A stretch of DNA of 64,000 nt from Bacillus sp. FJAT-27225 (GTDB taxonomy: Bacteria; Bacillota; Bacilli; Bacillales; Cytobacillaceae): positions 248,001 through 312,000 of the forward strand of contig NZ_MAYU01000012.1 of the NCBI RefSeq assembly GCF_001685025.1, given 5' to 3'. Under the pieces are notes generated by a model. That model had not been told where the DNA came from. It was given only the letters and a program-made list of their open reading frames with translations, and ran no database searches. The position numbers were made by a program, and so were the translations under genes. Position 1 is the first letter of the stretch. Every line of letters starts with the position of its first letter. This document shows positions 37,427 through 46,648 of this stretch, one piece after another.

Positions 37427-38220
37427 TAGTAAATAGTTTTTGTGGACAAAACTCAGCTCACCCAAGCTCTGTTCCGTCTAGTAAACACACTTTAGTGGAC
37501 AAAACTCAGCTCACCAAACCCTGTTCTGTCTAGTAAACACACTTTAGTGGTCAAAACTCAGCTCACCAAACCCTGTTCTAACTAGTAAACACACTTTAGT
37601 GGACAAAACTCAGCTCACCGAACCCTGTTCCGGCTAGTAAACACACTTTAGTGGACAAAACTCAGCTCACCAAACCCTGTTCCGGCTAGTAAACACACTT
37701 TAGTGGACAAAACTCAGCTCACCAAACCCTGTTCCGGCTAGTAAACACACTTTAGTGGACAAAACTCAGCTCACCAAACCCTGTTCCGGCTAGTAAACAC
37801 ACTTTAGTGGACAAAACTCAGCTCACCAAACCCTGTTCCGGCTAGTAAACACACTTTAGTGGACAAAACTCAGCTCACCAAACCCTGTTCCGGCTAGTAA
37901 ACACACTTTAGTGGACAAAACTCAGCTCACCAAACCCTGTTCCGGCTAGTAAACACACTTTAGTGGACAAAACTCAGCTCACCAAACCCTGTTCCGGCTA
38001 GTAAACACACTTTAGTGGACAAAACTCAGCTCACCAAACCCTGTTCCGGCTAGTAAACACACTTTAGTGGACAAAACTCAGCTCACCAAACCCTGTTCCG
38101 GCTAGTAAACACACTTTAGTGGACAAAACTCAGCTCACCAAACCCTGTTCCGGCTAGTAAACACACTTTAGTGGACAAAACTCAGCTCACCAAACCCTGT
38201 TCTGTCTAGTAAACACTTTT
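37427..38220. repeat. Tandem array, about 15 units of exactly 52 bp
   Basis: CTAGTAAA recurs every 52 bp from about 37427 to 38207 (780/52 = 15 periods). The first four units vary; those from about 37635 on look identical over about 11 units, indicating recent homogenisation or expansion. Each unit holds CACTTTAGTGG (CACT-TT-AGTG dyad), ACAAAACTCAGCTCACC and CCCTGTTCCGG. There are no unique spacers and no ORF. It lies between the lyase-like gene's start and the ABC permease's 3' end. Confidence 0.95.
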
Positions 38221-38267
38221 CAGTAGATTCGTACTAGGAATTTGTGTTTAGTGATTACTAATCTTAG

Positions 38268-38424
38268 CTTCATTGGCACCGTTTTGGAGTCTGCGAACGG
38301 TCAAAATGTGCCCAATAGGCTTCATTGGCACCATTTCGGACTCCGGGAACCATCAAAATGTGCCCAATAGGCTTCATTAGCTTCGTTTCGGGTTCCGGGA
38401 ACGGTCAAAACGTGTCCAATACGA
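38268..38424. repeat. Second tandem array, 3 units of 52 bp, unrelated sequence
   Basis: CTTCATT recurs at 38268, 38320 and 38372, exactly 52 bp apart, with GTGCCCAATAGG ending the first two units. Within units ATTGGCACCATTTC faces AAAATGTGCCCAAT, and GGTTCC faces GGAACGG, so each can fold into a long imperfect hairpin. The sequence differs from the adjacent CTAGTAAA array although the period is identical. Confidence 0.9.
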
Positions 38425-38439
38425 AATTACCTCACTATT

Positions 38440-40131
38440 TTACGACAGCGAGTTCTCCGCCTTAACGCCAAAGAACTTATTCGAAATGAACAGCACCACA
38501 GCAATCAGTGCAATCTGAATCATCCCGTATGCAGCAGCCTGCCCCATGTTGAACATGCGCAGCTGGTTCATGATTTCAATGGAAATCGGCCTGTTTGAAA
38601 TGGTGTAAAGCAGTACGGAGGTCGGGAATTCGCCGACCGACTCGACAAATGCGAGCAACGTACCTGCTAATACACCTGGCATGATAATTGGCAGGATGAC
38701 CTTCCTGAACGTATAAAACCATTTCGCGCCTAGGTTTCTTGAAGCTTCTTCGATCGAGTCATCCATCTGCTCGAGCACAGCATTTGTCGACCGCACGACC
38801 AATGGAATATGGCGGACAAAATAGGCCAAAGGCAGAATCCAGAACGTGCCGACTAGGATTTGTCCGAACGAGAATACCGATGGTTCGTTGAATGCGAAAA
38901 TTAGGTTCATCCCGATAACAGTCGCCGGCAAGGCCCACGGAATCATAACCAGGATGTCGACGAAGTTTTTTCCGACGAACTTCCGTTTAACAAGCAGATA
39001 GGATGTCAGCACCCCAAAGACCAGGTTCCCGGCAGTTGCAATGAACGACAGCAGCAAGCTGTTTTTCAAAGGCTTGAAAATGTTCGGATCCTGGAACAGC
39101 AGCCGGTAATTTTCAAAATTGAACACGCTTGGATACGTCTGCCATGTCCATGTACCGTCCGGAACCAACGACAACAACAGAATGGTGAAGTGCGGAAGCA
39201 GCAGGATGATGACACCAATCACGCCGACGACGACCAAAATCCACTTCAGCACAGGATTCTTGACTTCGCTTCGATGGGCACCGATCCCTTTTGAGGCCAT
39301 GCGATAATCCTTGCGGTTTTGATACCAGCGCATGAACAGCAGGAATGCAATCGACACGACGGATAGGATTACCGACTGTGTAGCTGCTACTTCCATGTCT
39401 CCGTTCAGTTTTGAAAAATAAATCTGCAAACTTAAGACTCGATACCCGCCCGCGAGCAAGAAAGGTGCACTGAACGATGCCATTGAAATCATAAACACCA
39501 ACAGAGAGGCAGCGACAATCGCCGGTGTCAACAGCGGGAACGTCACGGTCCAAAACACCTTGAAGCGCGATGCACCGAGGTTATAAGCCGACTCTTCCAG
39601 CGACGGGTCAATTTTATGAATCGCTGAAGAAACGGTCATGTAAAAATACACATACATCGTATAGGCGTGGACAATCAGAATCCCGGAAACACCGCCAATT
39701 TTGAACGGCACCTCGTCAAGCCGGAATAAGTCCTTAATCAAATTCGGAATCAGGCCTGTTTCGCCGTATAGAAACATGAACGCCATAACGCCGACGAGCG
39801 ACGGAAGGACGATTGGCATGATTGCCGCCGAGGCAAATAAGCTGCGCCCCGGAAAATCGTATTTGTTAAAAATAAACGCAAGCGGAATTCCAATTAGCGC
39901 GCTCATCAGGACACTCAGAACTGAAATATATATCGAGTTCCAAAGCGCCTGCAGGTTCGTCCGTGATTCCTGAACGAAGAAATCCTGATAGTTTGCGAGA
40001 GTGAAACTGCCGCCCCTGTTCAAGCTTTCCATCAGAGTCCGCACCGACGGGTAAAGCACATATGCAACCAGGACCAATAGGACCGGGATTAAAAGCCATA
40101 GTGTCAGCCTTGTATCGCGGTTTTTAATCAT
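38440..40131 (-). CDS. ABC transporter permease, fused double-domain (Fbp/Afu/Phn type)
   Basis: A 563-residue membrane protein with about 12 helices, formed by two tandem BPD_transp_1 domains. Each carries an EAA loop: EESAYNLGASRFKVFW (about 177-192) and EEASRNLGAKWFYTF (about 455-470). Such fused permeases belong to FbpB/AfuB/PhnU-type importers for ferric iron, sugar phosphates or 2-aminoethylphosphonate. The ATG overlaps the stop of the ATPase gene (40128-40131), so they are coupled. It is the last gene of the ROK-SBP-ATPase-permease operon; the tandem arrays begin right after it. Confidence 0.9.
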   Translation of the reverse strand: MIKNRDTRLTLWLLIPVLLVLVAYVLYPSVRTLMESLNRGGSFTLANYQDFFVQESRTNLQALWNSIYISVLSVLMSALIGIPLAFIFNKYDFPGRSLFASAAIMPIVLPSLVGVMAFMFLYGETGLIPNLIKDLFRLDEVPFKIGGVSGILIVHAYTMYVYFYMTVSSAIHKIDPSLEESAYNLGASRFKVFWTVTFPLLTPAIVAASLLVFMISMASFSAPFLLAGGYRVLSLQIYFSKLNGDMEVAATQSVILSVVSIAFLLFMRWYQNRKDYRMASKGIGAHRSEVKNPVLKWILVVVGVIGVIILLLPHFTILLLSLVPDGTWTWQTYPSVFNFENYRLLFQDPNIFKPLKNSLLLSFIATAGNLVFGVLTSYLLVKRKFVGKNFVDILVMIPWALPATVIGMNLIFAFNEPSVFSFGQILVGTFWILPLAYFVRHIPLVVRSTNAVLEQMDDSIEEASRNLGAKWFYTFRKVILPIIMPGVLAGTLLAFVESVGEFPTSVLLYTISNRPISIEIMNQLRMFNMGQAAAYGMIQIALIAVVLFISNKFFGVKAENSLS

Positions 40132-41231
40132 GAAGGCTCACCACTTACGGCTGGAATGATCCGAATCTGGTCCTCAGGAAGCGTCACCCACACCTCGGTG
40201 CCAACCTTCAGATTGGTTTTTACATTGTTCAACATATTTGCCTCGAGGGCAACACCGTCAATATTGACCTTCACATTAACAAGAGAGCCGAAGAACGCAA
40301 CCTCTTCCACCTTGCCCTTGAACACATTCGGTCCCTCAGCGATTCCATCCGAAATCCTGATTGATTCCGGCCGGACCGACAAGACAAGCTGCCCCTTATT
40401 CTCCGGGTTAAAATTATACAGATCATTATGTACGGCGATTGTCTTCGACGCCCCGTCAGTCTGAAGGCTCACGGTCACGTAATCAGTCTCAACCTTCTCG
40501 ACCTTTACCGGCAGAAGATTAATTTCCCCAATGAATCCGGCGACGAAATCATTAGCCGGCTCATTGTAAATTTCCGATGGTGTGCCGACCTGATGGCAGA
40601 CTCCGAAGTTGAAAACGGCGATCCGGTCGCTCATGGATAAGGCTTCCGCCTGATCATGGGTGACATAGATCGTTGTAATCTTGTATTCTTTTTGCAGCCG
40701 TAAAATCTCACTGCGCATTTCGTCGCGCAGCTTAGCGTCCAAGTTGCTCAGCGGCTCATCAAGGAGCAGGATTTCCGGCTCAATAACCAATGCCCTCGCC
40801 AGGGCGACGCGCTGCTGCTGCCCTCCACTCAGCTGGCTGACTTGACGGTCTGAATAATTCTCAAGCCTGACTTTTTTCAGGACGTCCTGGACACGCGATT
40901 TCAGTTCCGCGGACCCGACCTTCCTGACCCTGAGGCCATAGGCGACATTTTCAAAAACCGTCATGTGAGGAAAAAGGGCATAGTTTTGGAAAACCATGCC
41001 CGTATTTCTTTTTTCAGGAGGTACACGCGTCATATCTTTTTCACCGAACCGCACGACGCCTTTTGTCGGGTAATAGAACCCGGCAATCATCCGGAGGGTA
41101 GTTGTTTTGCCGCATCCGCTCGGGCCAAGGAAGGTAAAGAACTCACCGTCTTTGATTTCAAGGTTCAAATGATCGACTGCGATCACCTTCCCGAAAGCTT
41201 TTTGGACATTCTCTATTTTTATAGACGCCAT
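40128..41231 (-). CDS. ABC transporter ATPase (FbpC/PotA-like)
   Basis: A 367-residue nucleotide-binding subunit. Walker A GPSGCGKTTT, Q-loop FQNYALFPHMTV, signature LSGGQQQRVALARA, Walker B ILLLDEPLSNLD and the H-loop in YVTHDQAEALSM are all intact. A TOBE-type C-terminal region (about 240-360) is typical of the CUT1/Fbp/Pot ATPases. It starts 14 nt after the binding-protein gene and powers the fused permease downstream. Confidence 0.93.
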   Translation of the reverse strand: MASIKIENVQKAFGKVIAVDHLNLEIKDGEFFTFLGPSGCGKTTTLRMIAGFYYPTKGVVRFGEKDMTRVPPEKRNTGMVFQNYALFPHMTVFENVAYGLRVRKVGSAELKSRVQDVLKKVRLENYSDRQVSQLSGGQQQRVALARALVIEPEILLLDEPLSNLDAKLRDEMRSEILRLQKEYKITTIYVTHDQAEALSMSDRIAVFNFGVCHQVGTPSEIYNEPANDFVAGFIGEINLLPVKVEKVETDYVTVSLQTDGASKTIAVHNDLYNFNPENKGQLVLSVRPESIRISDGIAEGPNVFKGKVEEVAFFGSLVNVKVNIDGVALEANMLNNVKTNLKVGTEVWVTLPEDQIRIIPAVSGEPS

Positions 41232-41245
41232 ACCGAGTACACTTC

Positions 41246-42343
41246 CTATTCTTTGATTTCTTTCTCTCCACTCTTGATGTTTTCATCCCAATACTTCATC
41301 CATGTATCGCTGTTTTCCTGGAACACTTTCCAGTCGATATCCATTGGCTTAATTTCAGTTTCAGTAATCCACGCAGGCAATCCTTCAACATCTTCTCTTG
41401 TTGGAATCCGGTAGAACTCCTCAGCCAAAATCTTCGCAGCTTCAGGTGTATTCACGAACTCATAGAATGCTTCGGCAGCCTTTGGATGCTTGGCTCCCTT
41501 CACTTTCGCAATCCCTTCAGTCAAAACCGGTGTACCGCTTTCAGGAATGATGAAATCGAATGGATAGTTCTTGTTTTCCTTCAGCATAACAACGTCCGGC
41601 ATTGCCCAAACAGACAGTGAGCCTTCGCCTTTGGCAACTTTGTTGTACATCATTTCAGGGTTTGCGGCATATTCCTTCGTATTGGCATCAAGCTTTTTCA
41701 GCCACTCATAGCCTTTTGCCGGGTCACCGGAATCCTTGAAATCGCGGTAAATCATCGACGAGAAAATCGTCCTCATTGTACCGGATGCAAGCGGGTAACG
41801 GATGATGATTTCATCCTTCCATTTTGGGTCAAGCAATTCATCCCAGTCCTTCGGGGCATCTTCTTTTTTCAGCTCTTTCGTGTTAAACATGATAACTTCA
41901 GGTGTCTGGCTTGTGCCGGTCCAGTTCCATTCCGGATCATAGAAGCCCTCAGCAAGGCTCTTTGCATACGATGGCTCATACGGTTCTAGCAGGCCTTCGT
42001 CTTTTGCCTGGTCAAAGTTCACGGATGGTGCTCCCCACCAGATGTCTGCCTGAGGGTTGTTTTTTTCGGAACGGATCCGGTCGAGGATTTCCTGGGAACC
42101 CATATCAAGCCATTCGACATCGACATTGTATTCTGCTTCAAATTGCTGCTCGAATTTTGAAAGGATGTCCTTGCCGTGTGGTGAATAAACAACGACTTTA
42201 TCCTCGAGCTTTTCCTTGCTCTCACCCGATCCACCGGTTTTTGTTGAGCCGCCCGAACCTTCATCCGAGCCGCTGCATGCTGCCAATAGAAGCGCGGTCG
42301 ACATAGTCAGTGCAGTTAGTACGGAAACCTTTTTCTTTTTCAT
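41246..42343 (-). CDS. Extracellular solute-binding lipoprotein (Fbp/Afu type)
   Basis: A 365-residue precursor with a lipoprotein signal, MKKKKVSVLTALTMSTALLL then AAC (lipobox LAAC). The mature part starts with VVVYSPHGKDILSKFEQQFE, the type-II binding-protein fold of the FbpA/AfuA/PhnS group (NPQADIWWGAP, TPEVIMFNTKEL, YPLASGTMRTIF). I see no adjacent-Tyr pair of the kind that binds iron in FbpA. With the ROK regulator in the same operon, a sugar-phosphate or phosphonate-like ligand is more plausible than iron; this is inference. Confidence 0.85.
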   Translation of the reverse strand: MKKKKVSVLTALTMSTALLLAACSGSDEGSGGSTKTGGSGESKEKLEDKVVVYSPHGKDILSKFEQQFEAEYNVDVEWLDMGSQEILDRIRSEKNNPQADIWWGAPSVNFDQAKDEGLLEPYEPSYAKSLAEGFYDPEWNWTGTSQTPEVIMFNTKELKKEDAPKDWDELLDPKWKDEIIIRYPLASGTMRTIFSSMIYRDFKDSGDPAKGYEWLKKLDANTKEYAANPEMMYNKVAKGEGSLSVWAMPDVVMLKENKNYPFDFIIPESGTPVLTEGIAKVKGAKHPKAAEAFYEFVNTPEAAKILAEEFYRIPTREDVEGLPAWITETEIKPMDIDWKVFQENSDTWMKYWDENIKSGEKEIKE

Positions 42344-42364
42344 AAAAATTCTTCCCCCTAATGA

Positions 42365-43567
42365 TTAAAATTTGATCATGCTTTCGTATTCCCGCATAAA
42401 CAGTGAGACAGCACCTAATGCCCCTGCGTTGTCACCAAGCTTTGATAGCTTCAATTCTACTGGGCTAGGTAAATAGTGATTTACGATTCTACGTAAATCG
42501 GGTAACAGCATTTCAGCAGATTCGAAGACACCACCTCCCAAAATAATCACTTCCGGATTTAATAGACTTGCCGCGTTTATAATCCCATATGCCAAGTGCT
42601 CAACCATATCGTCCAGAACAGCGCGCGCCGTCCGGTCGCCGGTTTTTGCAAGCTCAAACACAAGTTCGCCGGGCAGTTCCCCCGCCTTTGCTTCCTCATG
42701 CAGAGGATGGCCGGGCTGTTTGAGAATTTCGTTTGTCAGCTTTGTGCCGATTGCTTTCCCGCCAGCGACGCTTTCGAGATAGCCATATCGGTGAAATACA
42801 GGCTTAAAGTCGCCCTTCATTTCATTTTTATCGGTGACCATATAGCCAATTTCTCCGGCAGCCGAGGATGCGCCGCGATACAGCTTGTTGTGGATGATAA
42901 TCCCGCTGCCGATTCCTGTCCCAACCGCGATGAACAGCACGTTCTCCTTATTCTTCGCGTTGCCGAGCCATTGTTCCCCAAGAGCTGTGACATTCACATC
43001 ATTATCGACATAGACCGGAAACGGAAAGATTTCCTTCGCTTCATTAATAAACGGATAGCGCACCCAGTTGAGGCTCGGTGCCTCGACAACGACTCCGCGC
43101 TCGGTTTCGGTAATGCCTGGAACACCGGCACCCATGCCGAGAACTTTTGCGGAATCAATTCCGCTTCTTTGAATCAGCATTTCAACCTCTTTGCCAATTT
43201 GCTTCAAGAGCCCTTTTTTTAAAAAAGACTGCGTCTTGAAGTTGCTTGATGCAAGAATGTTGCCGCCCAAGTCACATAGAACAGTATTCACTTTTGTACC
43301 GCCAATATCGGTTCCGAGAATATAATGAGCCTTTTCGTTAAAATAAAGCTGGATTGGCCTTCTGCCTCCTTGTGTGGAAGCCTCGCCTATTCCTTTTTCA
43401 ATCACCCATTTTTCCTTAATGAGTTCATCCACCAGAAGGGATACTGTCGGTTTGCTGACAGAGATCCTGCTTGCGATTTCCGCCCGTGAAATCGGGAAAT
43501 TCTCCTGGATGCAAGAAAGGACCAGTTTCTTGTTTTTCAGCTTGGTCGTCATTCCATTTGTGTTCAT
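42365..43567 (-). CDS. ROK family transcriptional regulator (XylR/NagC-like)
   Basis: A 400-residue protein: N-terminal MarR-like HTH (ISRAEIASRISVSKPTVSLL, about 26-45) followed by a ROK sugar-kinase-like domain (LGTDIGGTKVNTVLCDLGG, VDNDVNVTALGEQ, GTGIGSGIIIHNKLYRG). The Cys-rich zinc motif of sugar-kinase ROKs is missing (FHRYGYLESVAGG), which favours a pure regulator binding a sugar ligand. It starts 21 nt upstream of the binding-protein gene and so heads the ABC operon. Two similar inverted repeats, one just upstream of it and one before the divergent PIG-L gene, are probable operators. Confidence 0.88.
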   Translation of the reverse strand: MNTNGMTTKLKNKKLVLSCIQENFPISRAEIASRISVSKPTVSLLVDELIKEKWVIEKGIGEASTQGGRRPIQLYFNEKAHYILGTDIGGTKVNTVLCDLGGNILASSNFKTQSFLKKGLLKQIGKEVEMLIQRSGIDSAKVLGMGAGVPGITETERGVVVEAPSLNWVRYPFINEAKEIFPFPVYVDNDVNVTALGEQWLGNAKNKENVLFIAVGTGIGSGIIIHNKLYRGASSAAGEIGYMVTDKNEMKGDFKPVFHRYGYLESVAGGKAIGTKLTNEILKQPGHPLHEEAKAGELPGELVFELAKTGDRTARAVLDDMVEHLAYGIINAASLLNPEVIILGGGVFESAEMLLPDLRRIVNHYLPSPVELKLSKLGDNAGALGAVSLFMREYESMIKF

Positions 43568-43589
43568 TCAATCACGGCCTTGTTAAATT

Positions 43590-43614
43590 GGTTAGTAAAC
43601 TTCACTAATTAACC
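43590..43614. promoter_or_regulatory. Candidate ROK operator 1
   Basis: GGTTAGTAAAC and ACTAATTAACC flank a central TTC (11+3+11), an imperfect dyad located 23 nt before the ROK start codon. The spacing and AT-rich GTTAGT arms resemble XylR-type operators of Bacillus. It would give autorepression of the ROK-ABC operon. Confidence 0.6.
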
Positions 43615-43773
43615 CCAATATAACCAATAATGTAACCGCAGACAAGTTTTAATATTCTAAATTTATTTTAAAAACGAGATTAGGGCTTTATGACTATTTT
43701 GAATTTTCCCAATATTGGATTGTTTACTTCTTCCTCTTACCTATGCTATTTCTTATGTGAGGGGAATATAGAC

Positions 43774-43798
43774 AGTTGGTTAACCTCATTAACTAACT
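43774..43798. promoter_or_regulatory. Candidate ROK operator 2
   Basis: AGTTGGTTAAC and ATTAACTAACT flank a central CTC, the same 11+3+11 layout as operator 1, with 9 of 11 arm positions matching. It lies about 70 nt upstream of the PIG-L gene start and would bring that gene under the same regulator. Confidence 0.65.
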
Positions 43799-43869
43799 AT
43801 CTATAAAATTCGTAAGAAAGGAGAGCAGTGTGAGGGTAAGGTAAACCAAAAATGAAAGGGGTTACAAAA

Positions 43870-46377
43870 ATGAAAAAGTTTTTAAGTGTCCTGCTTTCAC
43901 TTCTCTTAATCATTACATTAGCACCTTTTTCAAGCAGCTCTGCCAATACAAACAAGCCGGATGTTGATCTCTGGAATGTCGTGAAACCGCTTGGGACAAC
44001 CGTTACATTTGTCAATACCGGAGCACATCCCGATGACGAACGAAGCGATTTCCTTGCCTATCTGTCCAGGGGGCTTGGCGTCAAAACAGCGAGCCTGATT
44101 GCAAATCGCGGCGAAGGCGGACAGAATGAAATCGGTCCCGAACTGGACAATGGCCTCGGAATCATCCGTTCTCGTGAAATGATCGAAGCTGCCAAAATCA
44201 ACGGCGTTAAAGCCTACCATCTCAGCGAGACGACCTCTGACGAAATTTATGATTTCGGTTTTTCAAAAAGCCCGGACGAAACATTGGAAAAATGGGGTGA
44301 GGAAGTTACATATGAAAGACTCATCCGCTTTATTAGGACGTATCAGCCAGATATCGTCATGCCATCTTTCCTGAACGTCGACACCCAGCACGGACACCAC
44401 CGCTTAATTAACATTCTCAGTGAAAAAGCATTCAAGGATGCTGCTGACCCAAATATATTTCCCAACCAGCTAGAAGAAGGATTAAATGTATGGCAGGTGA
44501 AAAAGTATTACTTGCCAGTTTCAAAGGACGAAGCAACAACATCAATTGAAATCGGGATGTATGACCCAATTTACCAAATGTCCTACCCGCAAATTGGCGA
44601 AGCATCCCGCTATATGCACAAGAGCCAGGGAATGGGCAATGATATCCCGGTTGCCCCAAGGCAAACGCACCTGAAACTGGTTCACACCGCTGTTGATACA
44701 AACGGCAGCAACGACCTGTTTGCAGGAATCCCATATGATTTTAACGAGTGGGCTGACGTACTTCCTAAGAACGCCAATGATTTGAAGGTTCAGTTCACTA
44801 AGCTTCAGGCTGACCTTGATTCAATTATCGATGCGTATCCTAGCAGGGAAGCTGTTTTTACAAAAACACAAAAGGCACTAAAGGATGTTAAAAGGCTTCT
44901 TGCCAAAACTGAAGAGAAAAACATTAATGATGCTCTGAAAAATGACCTGCTCCATAAGCTTTCATTGAAGTCAGAACAGCTTCAGGAAGCAAGCTTTGTT
45001 GCATCAGGCCTTGACGTTGAAGCAGTGGCAGAAGAAAACATCCTGACAAAAGGGCAAACCACAACTGTTACTGTGACACTAACCAACAACGGCAGCCAAG
45101 CGCTGAAAAATGCAGCCGCCGAGCTGATCGTTCCAGAAGGCTGGACAGTATCCGGTGGGTCTTCCGAACTTAAGCTAAGCCCTGGTGAAACAGAAGTTGT
45201 TTCCTTTGAGGTAACCGTTCTGGAAAACGCTGAATTTTACCATGCATATGTGGACCCTGCCATCCAGGCAAAGGTCAGCTTTGAAGAAAAAGGCGCCACG
45301 ACAACTCAGTTGAAGCAGCTCGAGGGCACAGTCGCTGTCCTTCCAGATGTCGGTCTGACGTTGTCGCCAGAAGATATTGTTGTGAATACAGCCAATGTTC
45401 AAGAAGAAATTCCTGTTACCGTGAAGGCCAAGAACTTCCGAAGCGGGGCAGCTTCTGCGATCGTTTCCCTGAATGTGCCTGAAGGCTGGGGCGTCTCGCC
45501 TTCTAGCGTCCAGGTTGATTTTTCAAAAAAGCTTGAGCAAAAGGAAGTAAACTTTACACTCGTACCGCCTGCAGATATCGAGGATGGCAAGTTCGAGATT
45601 GATGCTGCTGTGGAAGTAAACGGCAAAACATTCGACGCAACCGTCCAGGAAATCAGCTACGACCATATTGGTACGTTCTATTATCTCTATCCGGCCAAGG
45701 TGAACGGTGTCGCATTTGAATTGCTGACTGACCCGAATCTGAAAATCGGCTATATCGAAAGCGGATTTGACATGGTTGCCGACTATCTTGCCAACACAGG
45801 CTTGAACATTACAAAACTGACTGAAGCAGACCTTGCTTCCGGCGACCTGAGCCAATACGATACAATCGTAACCGGCATCCGTGCCTATCTGTCACGACCT
45901 GATCTGCAGGCCAACAACGAACGACTGAAAGAGTACGTCGCAAACGGCGGGCACCTCGTTGTCCAATACCACAAGCCTGGAGACGGCTGGAACAAGGATA
46001 CGACGGCACCGTATCCATTAACCATCGGAAACCCGTCCATCAAATGGAGGGTCACCGATGAAAACGCAGCCGTCAACGTCCTGAAGCCGGAATCCCCGCT
46101 GTTCAACTATCCGAACAAAATCGGCGACAGCGACTGGGCCGGCTGGGTACAAGAACGCGGACTGTACTACCCAATGGCATGGGCGCCTGAATATGAAACC
46201 TTCGTCAGCATGGCAGACCCAGGCGAAGCACCATTCGACGGCGGTATCCTGATGGCAAATTACGGTGAAGGTACGTACCTATACACCAACCTCGTCTTCT
46301 ATCGCCAGATCCAGGGGCAAGTGCCGGGCGGATATAGAATCTTCACCAACTTGATCAGCTACCAAGGGGCTAATTAG
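43870..46377 (+). CDS. Large secreted PIG-L family deacetylase with NEW3-like domains
   Basis: An 835-residue precursor with signal peptide MKKFLSVLLSLLLIITLAPF. The PIG-L/LmbE zinc deacetylase domain (about 40-330) shows NTGAHPDDERSDF and DTQHGHHRL. After a helical linker come two beta-rich NPCBM-associated NEW3-like modules (about 395-500 and 500-610). A C-terminal ThuA/GATase-like domain follows (about 625-835, DLSQYDTIVTGIRAYLSRPD, GGHLVVQYHKPGDGWN). PIG-L enzymes remove N-acetyl from GlcNAc-type sugars. The ATG at 43870 has AAAGGGG 8 nt upstream. Operator 2 and the divergent ROK-ABC operon suggest extracellular amino-sugar processing linked to uptake. Confidence 0.87.
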   Translation: MKKFLSVLLSLLLIITLAPFSSSSANTNKPDVDLWNVVKPLGTTVTFVNTGAHPDDERSDFLAYLSRGLGVKTASLIANRGEGGQNEIGPELDNGLGIIRSREMIEAAKINGVKAYHLSETTSDEIYDFGFSKSPDETLEKWGEEVTYERLIRFIRTYQPDIVMPSFLNVDTQHGHHRLINILSEKAFKDAADPNIFPNQLEEGLNVWQVKKYYLPVSKDEATTSIEIGMYDPIYQMSYPQIGEASRYMHKSQGMGNDIPVAPRQTHLKLVHTAVDTNGSNDLFAGIPYDFNEWADVLPKNANDLKVQFTKLQADLDSIIDAYPSREAVFTKTQKALKDVKRLLAKTEEKNINDALKNDLLHKLSLKSEQLQEASFVASGLDVEAVAEENILTKGQTTTVTVTLTNNGSQALKNAAAELIVPEGWTVSGGSSELKLSPGETEVVSFEVTVLENAEFYHAYVDPAIQAKVSFEEKGATTTQLKQLEGTVAVLPDVGLTLSPEDIVVNTANVQEEIPVTVKAKNFRSGAASAIVSLNVPEGWGVSPSSVQVDFSKKLEQKEVNFTLVPPADIEDGKFEIDAAVEVNGKTFDATVQEISYDHIGTFYYLYPAKVNGVAFELLTDPNLKIGYIESGFDMVADYLANTGLNITKLTEADLASGDLSQYDTIVTGIRAYLSRPDLQANNERLKEYVANGGHLVVQYHKPGDGWNKDTTAPYPLTIGNPSIKWRVTDENAAVNVLKPESPLFNYPNKIGDSDWAGWVQERGLYYPMAWAPEYETFVSMADPGEAPFDGGILMANYGEGTYLYTNLVFYRQIQGQVPGGYRIFTNLISYQGAN

Positions 46378-46465
46378 GGACGGTTCTACTATGCCATTTT
46401 CAGCGGCAAACTGAAGACTTCGATGTTTTCAGAATTATGGATTTAACTACAACACCTAAAAAAGC

Positions 46466-46505
46466 AACAAACGCCACTCCAATTTGGAATGGCGTTTGTT
46501 TTTTA
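46466..46505 (+). terminator. Terminator of the PIG-L gene
   Basis: AACAAACGCCA and TGGCGTTTGTT pair, with an inner TCCAATTTGGA, followed by a T-run. A half copy of GGGACGGTTCTAC lies directly after the stop codon (46377-46391). Confidence 0.85.
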
Positions 46506-46565
46506 ATCTGCATTTCTTCTATATATATAAGGCAAAACAAGAAAATGGACCACCCTTACTCCGTG

Positions 46566-46645
46566 TAAATTAATTCAGCGGTTTTGACGAGTAATTTAGC
46601 GATTTTAAGATTAATTCAGCGTTAAGGAATCAGTTCAGCAATTTT
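46566..46645. repeat. AATTCAGCGGTTTT repeat cluster, copy 2
   Basis: TTAATTCAGCGGTTTTG, TAATTTAGCGATTTT, TTAATTCAGCG and CAGTTCAGCAATTTT follow one another. The same words occur at 10874-10945. Each cluster has two to four imperfect copies. Confidence 0.7.
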
Positions 46646-46648
46646 CAT

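Noticed and set aside
37427-38220. CRISPR array
   Set aside because: The whole 52-bp unit is repeated without unique spacers, and no cas genes are in the window.
41246-42343. Ferric-iron-binding protein
   Set aside because: The superfamily fits, but I could not find the adjacent-Tyr iron ligands, and the operon is headed by a sugar-type ROK regulator.
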